From positions 1 to 61,967 of the forward strand of contig NZ_JAELUC010000013.1 of the NCBI RefSeq assembly GCF_016429155.1: a stretch of DNA of 61,967 bases, read 5' to 3'. Under the pieces are notes generated by a model. That model saw only the letters and a program-made list of their open reading frames with translations, did not search any database and was not told the origin of the DNA. Position 1 is the first letter of the stretch. Each line of letters opens with the position of its first letter. Positions 1-9,643 of this stretch are shown piece by piece. Position numbers and translations under genes: made by a program. Source of the stretch: Pedobacter sp. ASV12 (GTDB lineage Bacteria; Bacteroidota; Bacteroidia; Sphingobacteriales; Sphingobacteriaceae).

Positions 1-74
<74 letters not shown>

Positions 75-178
75 AGCACAAAAACAAGCCCTTGCCAGTT
101 GGGGTATATTATTACACCATTGCGCTCAACGACAAAAAATCGACTATTTATACCGGTAGCGTTACAATTATCAGGTAG
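75..178 (+). CDS. C-terminal fragment of a T9SS type B (gliding-motility-associated CTD) protein
   Basis: This is the 3' end of a gene cut by the contig edge. Reading from base 77 gives about 33 residues before a TAG at 176-178. The tail contains LPVGVYYYTIALND and ends in YTGSVTIIR. That is the usual ending of the gliding-motility-associated C-terminal domain (type B sorting signal), which sends large exported proteins through the type IX secretion system. The rest of the protein is missing, so its activity is unknown. porV and gldJ later in the window show that the organism has this secretion system. The call rests on a short motif only. Confidence 0.68.
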
Positions 179-214
179 AATTAAACAACTTATCCAAGCA
201 AATGATTCATATCC

Positions 215-222
215 TATCTTTG
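215..222 (+). promoter_or_regulatory. Possible Bacteroidota -7 box (TATCTTTG)
   Basis: TATCTTTG fits TAnnTTTG and lies 23 nt before the ATG of the glycosyltransferase at 246. No TTTG is visible at the expected -33 distance, so this is tentative. Confidence 0.3.
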
Positions 223-245
223 TGGCTACCTAACAACCCAGTTTA

Positions 246-1148
246 ATGCAACATTTTGCGCCTATAGCCCTTTTTGTATACAACCGCCCCAAGCATACCG
301 AGCGGACCCTAAAGTTTTTGCAACAGAACGAATTGGCTTCAGAAAGCAGGCTCTTTATCTTTTCGGATGGCCCTAAAACCGTAGCCGACGAAGACAAGGT
401 AAAAGAGGTAAGGGAGTTCATTAAAAAGGTTGAAGGCTTTAAGACTGTCGAAATTATTGAAGGTCAGACCAATATGGGGTTAGCCAATTCGGTTATTGCA
501 GGTGTTAGTCGGCTTACCCAAACCTACGGGCAGGCCATTGTTTTTGAAGACGACCTGATTTCGTCGCCATATACCCTCACTTACTTTAACGAGGCGCTGG
601 ACCGCTACCGCAACGAAGAAAAGGTCATGCACATTGGGGCTTACATGTATGCCCTCAAAGACGAAAACCTGCCTGAAAGCTTCTTTTACCGAGCGGCTAC
701 CAGCTGGGGCTGGGCTACCTGGGCAAGAGCTTGGCAACATTTCGAGCCAAACATCGATACTTTAATGGCGCAGTTCGACTCCAAAAAGAAACACGCCTTT
801 GCCATCGAAAACACCATGAATTTCTGGAAACAGATGCAGGATTTCAAGAACGGCAAAAACAACTCTTGGGCCATCCGTTGGTATGCTTCCATCTTTTTAA
901 AGGGCGGCTTGACTTTAAACCCTTCGCAATCGCTGGTTAACAACATCGGACACGATGGCAGCGGCATCCACTCGGGGCTGAGCGATATTTACAACGTCAT
1001 CATCAACCCCAAGCCCATTAAACAGTTCCCATCGGTTATTGCCGAAAACGAGCAGGCCTACCAGGCCATTAAGCATTTCCTGGCCAACCGCAAAGGCAGC
1101 TTGTGGGCACGGATCAAGCGTTTCATCAAAGAGAAACTGAACTCGTAG
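246..1148 (+). CDS. Glycosyltransferase (GT-A fold, GT2-like)
   Basis: A 300-residue cytoplasmic protein with no signal peptide. The N-terminus PIALFVYNRPKHTERTL is the first beta strand and helix of a GT-A nucleotide-sugar domain. FEDDL near residue 99 is the likely DXD-type metal/nucleotide-sugar motif, and SWGWATWARAW near residue 150 is an acceptor-side motif seen in this group. It probably transfers a sugar during surface polysaccharide or glycoprotein assembly; donor and acceptor cannot be read from the sequence. It starts 67 nt after the T9SS cargo gene and precedes an exported fucosidase on the same strand, separated by a 100-nt gap. Confidence 0.82.
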   Translation: MQHFAPIALFVYNRPKHTERTLKFLQQNELASESRLFIFSDGPKTVADEDKVKEVREFIKKVEGFKTVEIIEGQTNMGLANSVIAGVSRLTQTYGQAIVFEDDLISSPYTLTYFNEALDRYRNEEKVMHIGAYMYALKDENLPESFFYRAATSWGWATWARAWQHFEPNIDTLMAQFDSKKKHAFAIENTMNFWKQMQDFKNGKNNSWAIRWYASIFLKGGLTLNPSQSLVNNIGHDGSGIHSGLSDIYNVIINPKPIKQFPSVIAENEQAYQAIKHFLANRKGSLWARIKRFIKEKLNS

Positions 1149-1248
1149 GCTTCGAAAGTATTCCAATATCCTTTGATGAAAAGCCAATATAATTTAATAG
1201 CCATCCAAAAATTAGGATTAAGTTTGAATAGCTACCAAATCTATTCCC

Positions 1249-2700
1249 ATGAACAAAATACTCATTAGCTGCCTTTTCATCTGCAGCTTTGCCTATGCCC
1301 AAAAACCCATCAAGCCTTATGGCGCCACACCAGCTAAAAGACAATTGGCCTGGCACGATGTAGAAGTTTACGGCCTTATCCATTTTACGCCGACAACTTT
1401 CGAAGACAAGGAATGGGGTTATGGCGATGCCGATCCGAAAATTTTCAATCCGACTAATTTTGATGCCGAGCAAATTGTAAAGGCCGCCAAGGCCGGCGGT
1501 TTAAGAGGAATCATCCTCGTGGCCAAACATCACGATGGATTTGCTTTATGGCCAACAAAAACCACGCCTTACAACATTTCGAAAAGCCCGTTCAGAAACG
1601 GCAAAGGCGATTTGGTGAAGGAAGTACAACTTGCCGCACAGAAATACGGACTTAAATTCGGCGTGTATTGTTCGCCTTGGGACAGAAACAATCCACAGTA
1701 TGGCACACCAAACTACCTTGCCATTTACCAGGCGCAACTCAAAGAGCTGTATAGCAACTACGGTCAGCTGTTTATGAGCTGGCATGATGGTGCCAATGGT
1801 GGCGACGGCTATTATGGCGGTGCCCGCGAGAAAAGAAGCATTGACAATACGGTGTATTACGATTGGAAAAATACCTGGGCCATTACCCGTAAAATGCAAC
1901 CCATGGCCAATATATTTAGCGATGTAGGCCTGGATGTGAGATGGGTGGGCAACGAAGAGGGCCATGCGGCCGAAACTAGCTGGGCCACTTTTACGCCTAT
2001 GCCTCCACAAGGCAAAAACGTAGCCGTTCCGGGGCAGGCCAATTATCCAGAAAGTCCGGTGGGAATTAGGAATGGCAAATTCTGGATGCCAGCCGAATGC
2101 GATGTACCTTTGCGAAGCGGCTGGTTTTTTCATGCCAAGCAAAAGCCCAAAACGCCAGAAGCCTTATTCGATCTTTATTTAAAAAGCGTTGGCCATGGCG
2201 CAGCTTTAGATTTAGGTCTGGCACCCGATACCAGAGGGCTCTTGCACGACGACGATGTAGCGGCCCTGCAAGCCTTTGGCCAAATGGTTAAACAAACTTT
2301 TGCCCAAAACCTGGCCAAAGGCGCCAGCATCAAATCGAGCAATACCAGAGACAAAACCCATGGCACAGCAACGCTTTTAGATGGCAATAAGCAAACTTTT
2401 TGGGCAAGCGCCGACAATGTACACCAAGCCAGCCTGGAAATCAGCCTAAAAGCTCCACAAACATTCGACATCATCAGCCTACAGGAGTTTATTCCCTTAG
2501 GGCAAAGAATAGAGGGCTACAACATTGAAGTTCTAAAGAACAATACCTGGGAAAAGGTTTACGATGGAACCAGCATAGGCGCCAAAAGGCTCATCAAGTT
2601 GGCACAACCCGTTACGGCAAGCAAAGTACGCCTCAACATCACCCAATCGCCGGTATGTTTAACGCTGAGCGAGTTTGGGCTTTATAAAAAATCGGCATAA
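1249..2700 (+). CDS. Exported alpha-L-fucosidase, GH29
   Basis: A 483-residue protein with a signal peptide (MNKILISCLFICSFAYAQ, likely cut after AYA). The GH29 barrel covers about residues 25-350. It shows LIHFTPTTFEDKEWG, VAKHHDGFALWP near residue 92, and MSWHDGANG, whose Asp180 is the probable catalytic nucleophile. Residues about 365-480 look like a beta-sandwich of the discoidin (F5/8 type C) kind. The enzyme should release terminal L-fucose from glycans outside the cytoplasm, in the periplasm or at the surface. It ends 5 bp from the convergent rhomboid gene, with no hairpin between them. Confidence 0.9.
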   Translation: MNKILISCLFICSFAYAQKPIKPYGATPAKRQLAWHDVEVYGLIHFTPTTFEDKEWGYGDADPKIFNPTNFDAEQIVKAAKAGGLRGIILVAKHHDGFALWPTKTTPYNISKSPFRNGKGDLVKEVQLAAQKYGLKFGVYCSPWDRNNPQYGTPNYLAIYQAQLKELYSNYGQLFMSWHDGANGGDGYYGGAREKRSIDNTVYYDWKNTWAITRKMQPMANIFSDVGLDVRWVGNEEGHAAETSWATFTPMPPQGKNVAVPGQANYPESPVGIRNGKFWMPAECDVPLRSGWFFHAKQKPKTPEALFDLYLKSVGHGAALDLGLAPDTRGLLHDDDVAALQAFGQMVKQTFAQNLAKGASIKSSNTRDKTHGTATLLDGNKQTFWASADNVHQASLEISLKAPQTFDIISLQEFIPLGQRIEGYNIEVLKNNTWEKVYDGTSIGAKRLIKLAQPVTASKVRLNITQSPVCLTLSEFGLYKKSA

Positions 2701-2705
2701 TTAGG

Positions 2706-4244
2706 TTAATCTGCCTTGCGTAAGGAATCTCTGGCAGTGGCACTGAAAATGATCAGCTTGTTCATTTGCTCATTAACCTGTTTACGGTAGCTATAATTTT
2801 CAGACTCGATGTCCTTTTTCATCAGTTGGGCTACCGCATACGATTGCTGAGCCACTTGCGCTTTAAAATCAAGCTCAAACAGATCTTCTTTGTCCAGTTT
2901 GAGCTTTTTCATCTTTTTAACAAGTTCCAAATTGCTCCGGCTTGGCGCCAATCCGTTTTCTTCGATAAAGACTATTTTTTCGGCCTTACTTAAAGAGGCC
3001 TTTAAAGTCATCACCCGATTAAAAGCATCTGCGTTTTTGGCATATTCGATACTCAGTTTTTTAAATTCCTCATGCTGATACCTTGGGCTAAAGCCAATCA
3101 CGCCAGCAGCAAACGCAAGACCAATGACGCATGTAGCGGCATACCTGGCCCATATGCGACTCGAATTCATGGGTTTTACATACAAAAAGCAACAACTTAC
3201 AAAGCCAGCAATTACGCCGCCCAAGTGACAGGCATTATCTGTTCTGCGGCCAAACCAGCCGTTTATCAGCACCAATATCATCACAATAAGGGTACTCACC
3301 AATAAAGCCTTGTTTGCGTTTTTCTCGTAGGCTTTATTAAGCAACAAGGCAATAAAGGCTCCATATAATCCCATGATTGCTCCAGATGCACCCATCAAAA
3401 TCTCCTCCTGATGAAAAATTATACTCACCAATCCCCCACAAATACCACTAAAGAAATAAATGAATACAAACTTCCGCCAGCCCAGTTTGTTCTCTATCAT
3501 CAGCCCTAAATACAACAAAGCATACAGGTTAAAGAACAAATGAAGCAACGAGGCGTGCATAAACTGGTAGCTGATTAATCGCCAATATTGCCCGTTCAAA
3601 ACTAGTTTTCGATTGTTGGCACCCAAATTAAGCAATAACTGCTCTAGCTTTTGCACCACTAAAGCCGGATCGACAACTGTAGCCTTGGCAAAAAAGTACC
3701 TGAAATAAATAACGGTACAGATAAAAGTAAAGCCGAAATAAAAAATATTTAGCCAAGTAATAATGGGTGTTGCCAAATAGCCTTTTTGGGGCCAAAAAAG
3801 ATAAAGCACATTTTTGATTTTGTTCTTAACCGCTAATGGCGCCTTTTCAAAGTAATCATTGTCTTGGTTAAGCACAAAACTGTGGAATTGTGCAAGACTT
3901 TCTTCCCATATATCTTTAAGGTGAAACTCGACATAGGCAAATTCATGAAAAAACTTTGCCAGGTTCTGCTTATTCTTACCATAATCGTTAAACCACATTT
4001 GCAAGCCTACGCACTCGCTCTTTACTACGGCAAAGTTACTCTCTATCCTAAGTGAAATCTCTTCGCTATACGATTGCCACGACAGGCCAGTATAGGCAAT
4101 CAGCCCATTTGAAGAGATATGGCTTAGCTTCCAGCCCAAATTCTCGATGGCCTGACGAGCAATAATAAGATATTTGTCTGCTGGAAAATCTCCTAAGGGA
4201 ATATATTTCTCCGTTTTTGGCGAGTAACCCCAACTAATGGCCAT
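2706..4244 (-). CDS. Rhomboid-family intramembrane serine protease
   Basis: 512 residues. Residues 1-150 form a soluble N-terminal region, and a first membrane helix lies near 160-185. The rhomboid core follows: HLFFN with His235 and Asn239, GASG with catalytic Ser287, and a helix containing CHLGG with catalytic His340. A further transmembrane helix near 365-385 precedes a Lys/Glu-rich C-terminal tail. Rhomboids cleave single-pass membrane proteins within the membrane; the substrate here is unknown. The N- and C-terminal soluble extensions make it much longer than a minimal rhomboid. It begins 1 bp after the methyltransferase stop, so the two are probably cotranscribed. Confidence 0.9.
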   Translation of the reverse strand: MAISWGYSPKTEKYIPLGDFPADKYLIIARQAIENLGWKLSHISSNGLIAYTGLSWQSYSEEISLRIESNFAVVKSECVGLQMWFNDYGKNKQNLAKFFHEFAYVEFHLKDIWEESLAQFHSFVLNQDNDYFEKAPLAVKNKIKNVLYLFWPQKGYLATPIITWLNIFYFGFTFICTVIYFRYFFAKATVVDPALVVQKLEQLLLNLGANNRKLVLNGQYWRLISYQFMHASLLHLFFNLYALLYLGLMIENKLGWRKFVFIYFFSGICGGLVSIIFHQEEILMGASGAIMGLYGAFIALLLNKAYEKNANKALLVSTLIVMILVLINGWFGRRTDNACHLGGVIAGFVSCCFLYVKPMNSSRIWARYAATCVIGLAFAAGVIGFSPRYQHEEFKKLSIEYAKNADAFNRVMTLKASLSKAEKIVFIEENGLAPSRSNLELVKKMKKLKLDKEDLFELDFKAQVAQQSYAVAQLMKKDIESENYSYRKQVNEQMNKLIIFSATARDSLRKAD

Positions 4245-4245
4245 A

Positions 4246-4995
4246 TCAAGACTTTTTGGCTTCTAAAATAATATAGGGCGACAATTGCCTCGAATCGAAA
4301 GGGAAGATTTTGCTAAATACCTTGCCACCAAGCCAAACCGCTTTTTTAAACAGCCTTACCCCGGCCGATTTTTCTTTCTCGTTTTCCAGCCATACGCTAA
4401 ACCGGCCAAAGTAACGCGATTGCAATACCTCTAAACCTGCATCCTTGCAAATTTGGGCCAGCAGTGCCGGATCCATACAATCGATGTTGTGCTTATCGTA
4501 ATTAGCCTTGTCGAAGTTCTTTTGGAACCAGCCGTTCAAAGCCTTGAAATTAGGCAGGGTAATGAACAGGCTTCCTCCCGGTTTTACAAAGGCAATATGC
4601 CGATTAATAATATCAGCCGTATCGTTAAAATGCTCAATCAAACCGCAGCTCAGTACCAAATCATATTGCTTTTCGGGCACATAGCTGAATAAATCCGTTT
4701 CGATGATGTGGATATCGTTTTTTTCGAGCCCGTTTACCTTGAGCAGCTGTTCGGTAATTGGCGGATGGACAAAATAATCGAGCAAAGTAGCGTCAAGCTT
4801 GAGGTATTTCCTTAAGAAAACGGCATAATAGCCCGGAAATCCACCCAGCTCGATAGCAGTTTTAACCTTGTTTTTTTCGGTCAGCTCGGCCAGTTGGCGA
4901 TGAAAAAGATAGTTTTCAGGAATAACTACCGATAAATCAGTTTTGCTCTCCCAATACTTTACCCAAAAATCCCTATCGGTTAGTAAATTCGACAT
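4246..4995 (-). CDS. Class I SAM-dependent methyltransferase
   Basis: A 249-residue protein starting at MSNLLTDRDFWVKYW. The frame stays open upstream into the neighbouring gene, but that extension is low in structure and overlaps the tricorn 3' end, so the ATG at 4993-4995 is preferred. IELGGFPGYYA is a variant SAM-binding motif I (Gly-Gly where E-x-G-x-G is usual). DLVLSCGLIEHFND and FVKPGGSLFITLPN are the post-II and III regions of type 11/12 methyltransferases. The substrate is unknown. The gene lies between the tricorn protease and rhomboid genes on the same strand. Confidence 0.82.
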   Translation of the reverse strand: MSNLLTDRDFWVKYWESKTDLSVVIPENYLFHRQLAELTEKNKVKTAIELGGFPGYYAVFLRKYLKLDATLLDYFVHPPITEQLLKVNGLEKNDIHIIETDLFSYVPEKQYDLVLSCGLIEHFNDTADIINRHIAFVKPGGSLFITLPNFKALNGWFQKNFDKANYDKHNIDCMDPALLAQICKDAGLEVLQSRYFGRFSVWLENEKEKSAGVRLFKKAVWLGGKVFSKIFPFDSRQLSPYIILEAKKS

Positions 4996-5055
4996 TATTC
5001 CTTTTGTTATGCTAATTGCTTTTAATGTTTTATGCTTTATTGCTGAATTGTTTAG

Positions 5056-5090
5056 CGGCAAACCGGCAACTCGTAACCGGCAACTGATAC
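5056..5090. repeat. Heptanucleotide tandem repeat, block A
   Basis: Five 7-bp units: cggcaaa, ccggcaa, ctcgtaa, ccggcaa, ctgatac. The block fills the gap between the tricorn stop codon and the methyltransferase gene. It is one of several such blocks in the window. Confidence 0.7.
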
Positions 5091-8000
5091 CTATTTCAAA
5101 TCCTTCATAATTTCGGCTACGGCCTTTTCCAATTGCGGGTCTTTGTGCTGCAAGCGGTCTTCGAAGGTATTTTTCACATAAATATCGGGTTTTACGCCTT
5201 CCTTCTCTATATTTTTGCCATCCATGGTATAGCAGCCCCACGACGGCAAGCGATACGACGAACCATCAACCAGGCCCTTGGCTGAAGTAAAGATAATCCA
5301 ACGATAGCTTTCCGTACCGATGATCTTGCCCAGTTTCAATTGCTTGAATCCGGCAGCGGTCATTTCGGCGTCGCTCAACGATTGCTCATTAATCAAGAGC
5401 ACAATAGGTTTAACGGCTGGCGCAAAGTTGCTTTGCGGCGACATTTTGCCTCCGCGGTATTTCCACTGCAGGTATGGCCGTTGCGAAAGGAAACGCAACA
5501 CCTCATCGTGCACATTGCCACCCGTATTGTAGCGCAGATCCAAAATAATGGCATCTTTGTTGTTTTCCTGTTCAACCATATCGAGCAGGAAGCGTTCCAG
5601 CTCGCCGCCGCTCATGTTTTTCATGTACGAATAAGCGATACGGTTATTGCCCCATTTGGCTACATTGTCTCTGTTTTCGGCAATCCATTCGTCGTACAGG
5701 TTGGCCCTTAAAGCCGCTGCGCTTTGCGGATGCACGTTGACATAGCTTTTTTTGCCGTTGCGCATCAACCCCAAACTCATTTCGCGATCTAATGACGGCT
5801 TGCTGAAATAATAATCGCGATCCATTTTTTCGTCAACCTTAACGCCGTTCACTTCTACCAGCACATCGCCTGGCTTAATGTTTTCTCCGGCCAAAAAGGC
5901 ATTGCTTTTACTTACCACACGGGCTACTTGGTAAGGTTTTTCATTATCGAATAGGATACCCGTTTCGTTGGTGATGTAATTCAGGTTCTTGCGCTCTTCG
6001 GCGCCAAAACTGTTAAAGCCCATGTGCGACGAGTTGAGTTCGCCCAGCATATCGTTCAGCAAGATCCTCAAATCGGTTCGGTTGTTTACATAAGGTAGGT
6101 AAGCCGCATAGCGGGTCTTCATTTTTTCCCAGTCAACCCCGTGGAAGTTCTCATCGTAGAAGTTTTCGTCGAGGCCCACCCAGGTTTCGTAAAACATTTG
6201 GTTAAATTCGGCGTTCAGGTTTCTGCTGAATTTGTAGCCGTGATCTACCTTGTCTAGTTTGTTGGCATCGGGATTGTATTTATTGATTACGCCACGGCTC
6301 AGCACATAGAACTTGCCCCCGCTTTCTATCAGGTTAAAATCGCCTCCATCGCTTACCTTTTCGTTTTTGTTGTTCTCAAAAGGCTCTAACGTAGTACGAT
6401 ACACCGACGGCGCACCGCCATCCTGGTTGGTGGTATAATACACCAGGGTTTTGTCGCCCTTGGCAAAAACATCAATCAGGTATTGGCTGCCAAAATTAGG
6501 GCTAACTTGCTCAATACGATCTAATATTCTTTGGGTATTGATGGTTATTAATGCAGGTGCCTTTGGTGTTGGCTTGGTTTCGGCTTTCTTTTTAGCCGTA
6601 TCGTTGGCCTTTTCGTTCTTTTGGACTGGCGTTGCCGGTTTTACCTCTTTGGGCTCGGCAGGTTTGTCTTCCTTAAACAGCTCATCGAACTTATCCGAAC
6701 GGAATGGCGTATCGTAATTGTTCAGCGCCATGCGGTAAACATGCGGATCGACAAGACCGGTTGGGTACGAAGGCTTGGTGCGCGAACTGATGAAATAAAT
6801 GTACTTACCATCTGGCGACCATACCGGGTTGGTTTCCGTCACGCCAGTATTGGTTAAGTTAATGGTTTTATCTTGTTTGATATCGTGCACCAAGATATCT
6901 TGCTCAAAGTTGCGGAAAGCCGTAAACAACACATATTGATCGTTGGGCGAGAAGCTTGGCGTCGCATTTTGAATGGCCCAAAACTCGTCTTTCACAATGG
7001 TTTTGCTTTCCAAAGTTTTAAGATCGAGCAGGCGCAGCTCGTTGCGGCCGCTCAGGTAAACCGCCAAGGTTTTGGTTTTGTTGAAAGTAATGTCGCGGTT
7101 ATTGGCTTTGTCTTTGGTTAGTTGTTTGGCTGTTCCTTTGCCATCGCCGGTGATGGTATACCAGTTCTGGTAGCCATTAAAAGTTTGGTTAAACAAAATC
7201 GTTTTGTTGTCGGCCAGCCATTTCACTTCCAGCGCGCGCTCTCCACTGTTGCTTATTTTTCTGATGAATTTGCCATCGATATCGCTCACAAAGATTTCGC
7301 CTCTCGATATAAACACAAACTTTTTGCCATCGGGCGAGGCATCGAAAGCCGAAATATTTCCTCTAACGTCGTATTCCTGCTCTTTGCTCAGCACCTGGTT
7401 GCGCGTAGAGGCAACGTTTACCTTTTCGGCTTTTTTGCTGGCCACATCGTACACATACAGCTGGTAGTCTTTCTCAAAAACAACGGCTGTACCATTGGCG
7501 GCCACAAACGGACGTTTAATAGAAGTTTCGAACCGGGTAAGTGCCGTTTTTTTGCCATTTACAAAAGTGTAAAGGTTGTACTCTTCGTTGCCCTCGTCTG
7601 ATGCAAAAAACACATTGCCTTTTTGATCTACACTGGCCCAGAAATCCTTGCCAATGTAATCGGTATAGCGTTTATAAGCTTTGGTTTTAGGGTTGTACGA
7701 TTGGATATCGGGGTTAAATGCGCCTTTGTAATGCTTTCGGTTGGCAAAATTCTTGCTCTCCCAGGTATCGTTAAAGAAAAGTTCGCCGTTTGGCGCCTCG
7801 GCAATGTTATGGGTGGTATTGAAATAATTGTCGAACAAACGGATGGCGGTGCCGCCATTGATGCCCACTTTATAGCTCGAATAAGAATTGTACCTGCCCG
7901 AAGTAAAGTAAATGGTTTTCGAATCCCAGCTCCAGCCATCCACCTCGTCGGCGGCATCGTTAAAAGTCAGCTGCTTGATTTCGCCACCGGCCATGGGCAT

Positions 8001-8285
8001 CAGGTAAACATCGTAATTGCCAAACTGGTTAGACGAGAAAGCGAGCCATTTGCCATCAGGCGAAACACGTGCATTGATTTCTTCGCCGGGCATAGCCGTT
8101 ATGCGTGTGGCCAAGCCTCCTTTTACGGCTACTTTCCAAATATCGCCGTCGTAGCTAAATACAATACTTTGTGCATCGGGCGTTAATGAAGGATAAGCAG
8201 CAAAATAAGTTTGGTCTTGTGCTTGAGCAAAAACTGGAAACAGCAATAGCAAAAATGCCATTGCGCCGAACATATTCTTCTTCAT
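5091..8285 (-). CDS. Tricorn-like S41 protease with beta-propellers and PDZ domain
   Basis: 1064 residues, exported (signal peptide ends AQAQ near residue 23). Residues about 25-560 carry repeated SPDGKW/SFSPNDQY-type blades typical of WD40/PD40 propellers. A Lys/Ala/Pro-rich linker follows near 560-600, then LNSSHMGF (the Ser-His pair of tricorn enzymes), a PDZ domain near 800-880 with GDVLVEVNGVKV, and the S41 core. The core contains ILDLRYNTGG and NEQSLSDAE with likely nucleophile Ser971. Archaeal tricorn is cytosolic and degrades oligopeptides; the signal peptide here points to a periplasmic or outer-membrane-facing role. It is divergent from the glycosyltransferase pair and sits upstream of the methyltransferase and rhomboid genes. 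Confidence 0.9.
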   Translation of the reverse strand: MKKNMFGAMAFLLLLFPVFAQAQDQTYFAAYPSLTPDAQSIVFSYDGDIWKVAVKGGLATRITAMPGEEINARVSPDGKWLAFSSNQFGNYDVYLMPMAGGEIKQLTFNDAADEVDGWSWDSKTIYFTSGRYNSYSSYKVGINGGTAIRLFDNYFNTTHNIAEAPNGELFFNDTWESKNFANRKHYKGAFNPDIQSYNPKTKAYKRYTDYIGKDFWASVDQKGNVFFASDEGNEEYNLYTFVNGKKTALTRFETSIKRPFVAANGTAVVFEKDYQLYVYDVASKKAEKVNVASTRNQVLSKEQEYDVRGNISAFDASPDGKKFVFISRGEIFVSDIDGKFIRKISNSGERALEVKWLADNKTILFNQTFNGYQNWYTITGDGKGTAKQLTKDKANNRDITFNKTKTLAVYLSGRNELRLLDLKTLESKTIVKDEFWAIQNATPSFSPNDQYVLFTAFRNFEQDILVHDIKQDKTINLTNTGVTETNPVWSPDGKYIYFISSRTKPSYPTGLVDPHVYRMALNNYDTPFRSDKFDELFKEDKPAEPKEVKPATPVQKNEKANDTAKKKAETKPTPKAPALITINTQRILDRIEQVSPNFGSQYLIDVFAKGDKTLVYYTTNQDGGAPSVYRTTLEPFENNKNEKVSDGGDFNLIESGGKFYVLSRGVINKYNPDANKLDKVDHGYKFSRNLNAEFNQMFYETWVGLDENFYDENFHGVDWEKMKTRYAAYLPYVNNRTDLRILLNDMLGELNSSHMGFNSFGAEERKNLNYITNETGILFDNEKPYQVARVVSKSNAFLAGENIKPGDVLVEVNGVKVDEKMDRDYYFSKPSLDREMSLGLMRNGKKSYVNVHPQSAAALRANLYDEWIAENRDNVAKWGNNRIAYSYMKNMSGGELERFLLDMVEQENNKDAIILDLRYNTGGNVHDEVLRFLSQRPYLQWKYRGGKMSPQSNFAPAVKPIVLLINEQSLSDAEMTAAGFKQLKLGKIIGTESYRWIIFTSAKGLVDGSSYRLPSWGCYTMDGKNIEKEGVKPDIYVKNTFEDRLQHKDPQLEKAVAEIMKDLK

Positions 8286-8365
8286 AATTTTGTTTATTGG
8301 CTTTAAGGGTTGAAAATACGCAACTATTTTACAATCCTAAACAATAAAATGTATTTTTGATTGAT

Positions 8366-9637
8366 TTGAAAGTAGTACACTTAAATACCTACGACGGAAA
8401 CGGAGGCGCCGGAAGGGCCTGCCTGCGCCTGAGCAACGCGCTTAACGCAAATGGCATCAGCTCGAAGGTCATGGTGTATTATAAGTTTGGGCAAAACCCA
8501 GCCATCGACACCTTTAGCAAAGGCATTCTGGCCAAGTTGCATGCCGTTTTTAACATCATGGCCGAACGTTACCTGGCTAAATTATTGACCAAAGCCGTTA
8601 AAACGCCCTTTTCGCTCCAGTGGTTCGGCAAATCGATCAAAAACCATCCCGACCTGAAAGATGCCGACATTATACACCTGCACTGGGTAAACCATGGCTT
8701 TTTGTCGCCAAAAATGCTGGCCGAGCTGGACGAACTGGAAAAACCTATTGTATGGACTTTCCACGACAGCAATGCCTTTACGGGTGGCTGCCATGTGCGC
8801 TACAGCTGCGAGCATTTCCACCGGCAATGTGGCAACTGCCCTATCTTAAGCTTAAGCGGCCCTAAGGATATTTCGCACAAAACCTGGCTACGCAAGCAAA
8901 AGGCTTATTCCGAGCTTAATTTTCATGTGGTTGCTCCCAGCCATTGGATGGCCAACTCGGTCAAACAAAGCAGCCTGCTCGGCCTCAGGCCAACTTCGGT
9001 TATTCCGAACACTGTTGAAACTGATATTTTTAAGCCTTATGTAAAAGCCGAAGCCAAGAAGGTGCTCAAAATAAAACCCGATCAGTTTGTGATCATGAGC
9101 GGCTTTATGCCCTCCAAAAACGACAAGCACAAAGGCACGCAATATTTGCTGGATGCACTTAACGAATTGGCGGCAAGGCCCGAAGTACCCAAAGAAAAAA
9201 TAGAGCTGGTTATTTTTGGCAACAAAGACGAGAAAAACCTGCCCGAATTTCCTTTTAAGACGACCTTCTTGGGCACAATCAGTAAAGACGACCATTTGGC
9301 CAAATGCTACTCGGCCGCCGATGCCTTTATTACGCCATCGCTGGAAGATAATTTGCCCAATACGGTCATGGAAAGCCTGGCTTGTGCCACGCCGGTTATT
9401 GCTTTTAAAACGGGTGGCATTCCGGATATGGTTAAGCATTTGCAGAACGGTTATCTGGCCGATTATCAATCGGCAAGCGACCTGGCCGATGGCATAGAAT
9501 GGCTATTTTTGCACGAACAGCCTGCAGAAGTGCAAAAGGAAGCCAGAAGAAGCATACTGACCCATTTTGCCCCTGCAGTAATTGCCGGTCAACACGAAGA
9601 ATTGTACTACAAACTCATCAGCGCCCTACCCCAATAA
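8366..9637 (+). CDS. Glycosyltransferase, GT4/GT-B type
   Basis: About 423 residues. No ATG is available; TTG codons at 8357 and 8366 are in frame. The TTG at 8366 gives MKVVHLNTYDGNGGAGRACLRL, which matches how family members normally begin, so it is preferred. GGAGRA is the N-terminal Rossmann glycine motif. The C-terminal half holds a GFMPSKNDKHKGT nucleotide-sugar loop and SLEDNLPNTVMESLACATPVIAFKTGG, the EX7E-type motif of GT4 retaining transferases. HDSNAFTGGCHVRY with nearby cysteines is typical of WcaC-like enzymes. It likely builds an exopolysaccharide or O-antigen unit together with the GT2 gene 6 bp downstream. Confidence 0.88.
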   Translation: MKVVHLNTYDGNGGAGRACLRLSNALNANGISSKVMVYYKFGQNPAIDTFSKGILAKLHAVFNIMAERYLAKLLTKAVKTPFSLQWFGKSIKNHPDLKDADIIHLHWVNHGFLSPKMLAELDELEKPIVWTFHDSNAFTGGCHVRYSCEHFHRQCGNCPILSLSGPKDISHKTWLRKQKAYSELNFHVVAPSHWMANSVKQSSLLGLRPTSVIPNTVETDIFKPYVKAEAKKVLKIKPDQFVIMSGFMPSKNDKHKGTQYLLDALNELAARPEVPKEKIELVIFGNKDEKNLPEFPFKTTFLGTISKDDHLAKCYSAADAFITPSLEDNLPNTVMESLACATPVIAFKTGGIPDMVKHLQNGYLADYQSASDLADGIEWLFLHEQPAEVQKEARRSILTHFAPAVIAGQHEELYYKLISALPQ

Positions 9638-9643
9638 TCAGTC

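Noticed and set aside
4996..5241. N-terminal extension of the methyltransferase reading frame
   Set aside because: It runs into the 3' end of the tricorn gene and through heptad repeat A, and it does not look like the family. The ATG at 4993-4995 gives a normal start.
7122..7601. 159-codon plus-strand frame opposite the tricorn gene
   Set aside because: It is antisense to a clearly coding beta-propeller region and shows no family motifs. Other long frames opposite or within real genes (for example 21759-22307, 7623-8186) were dropped for the same reason.
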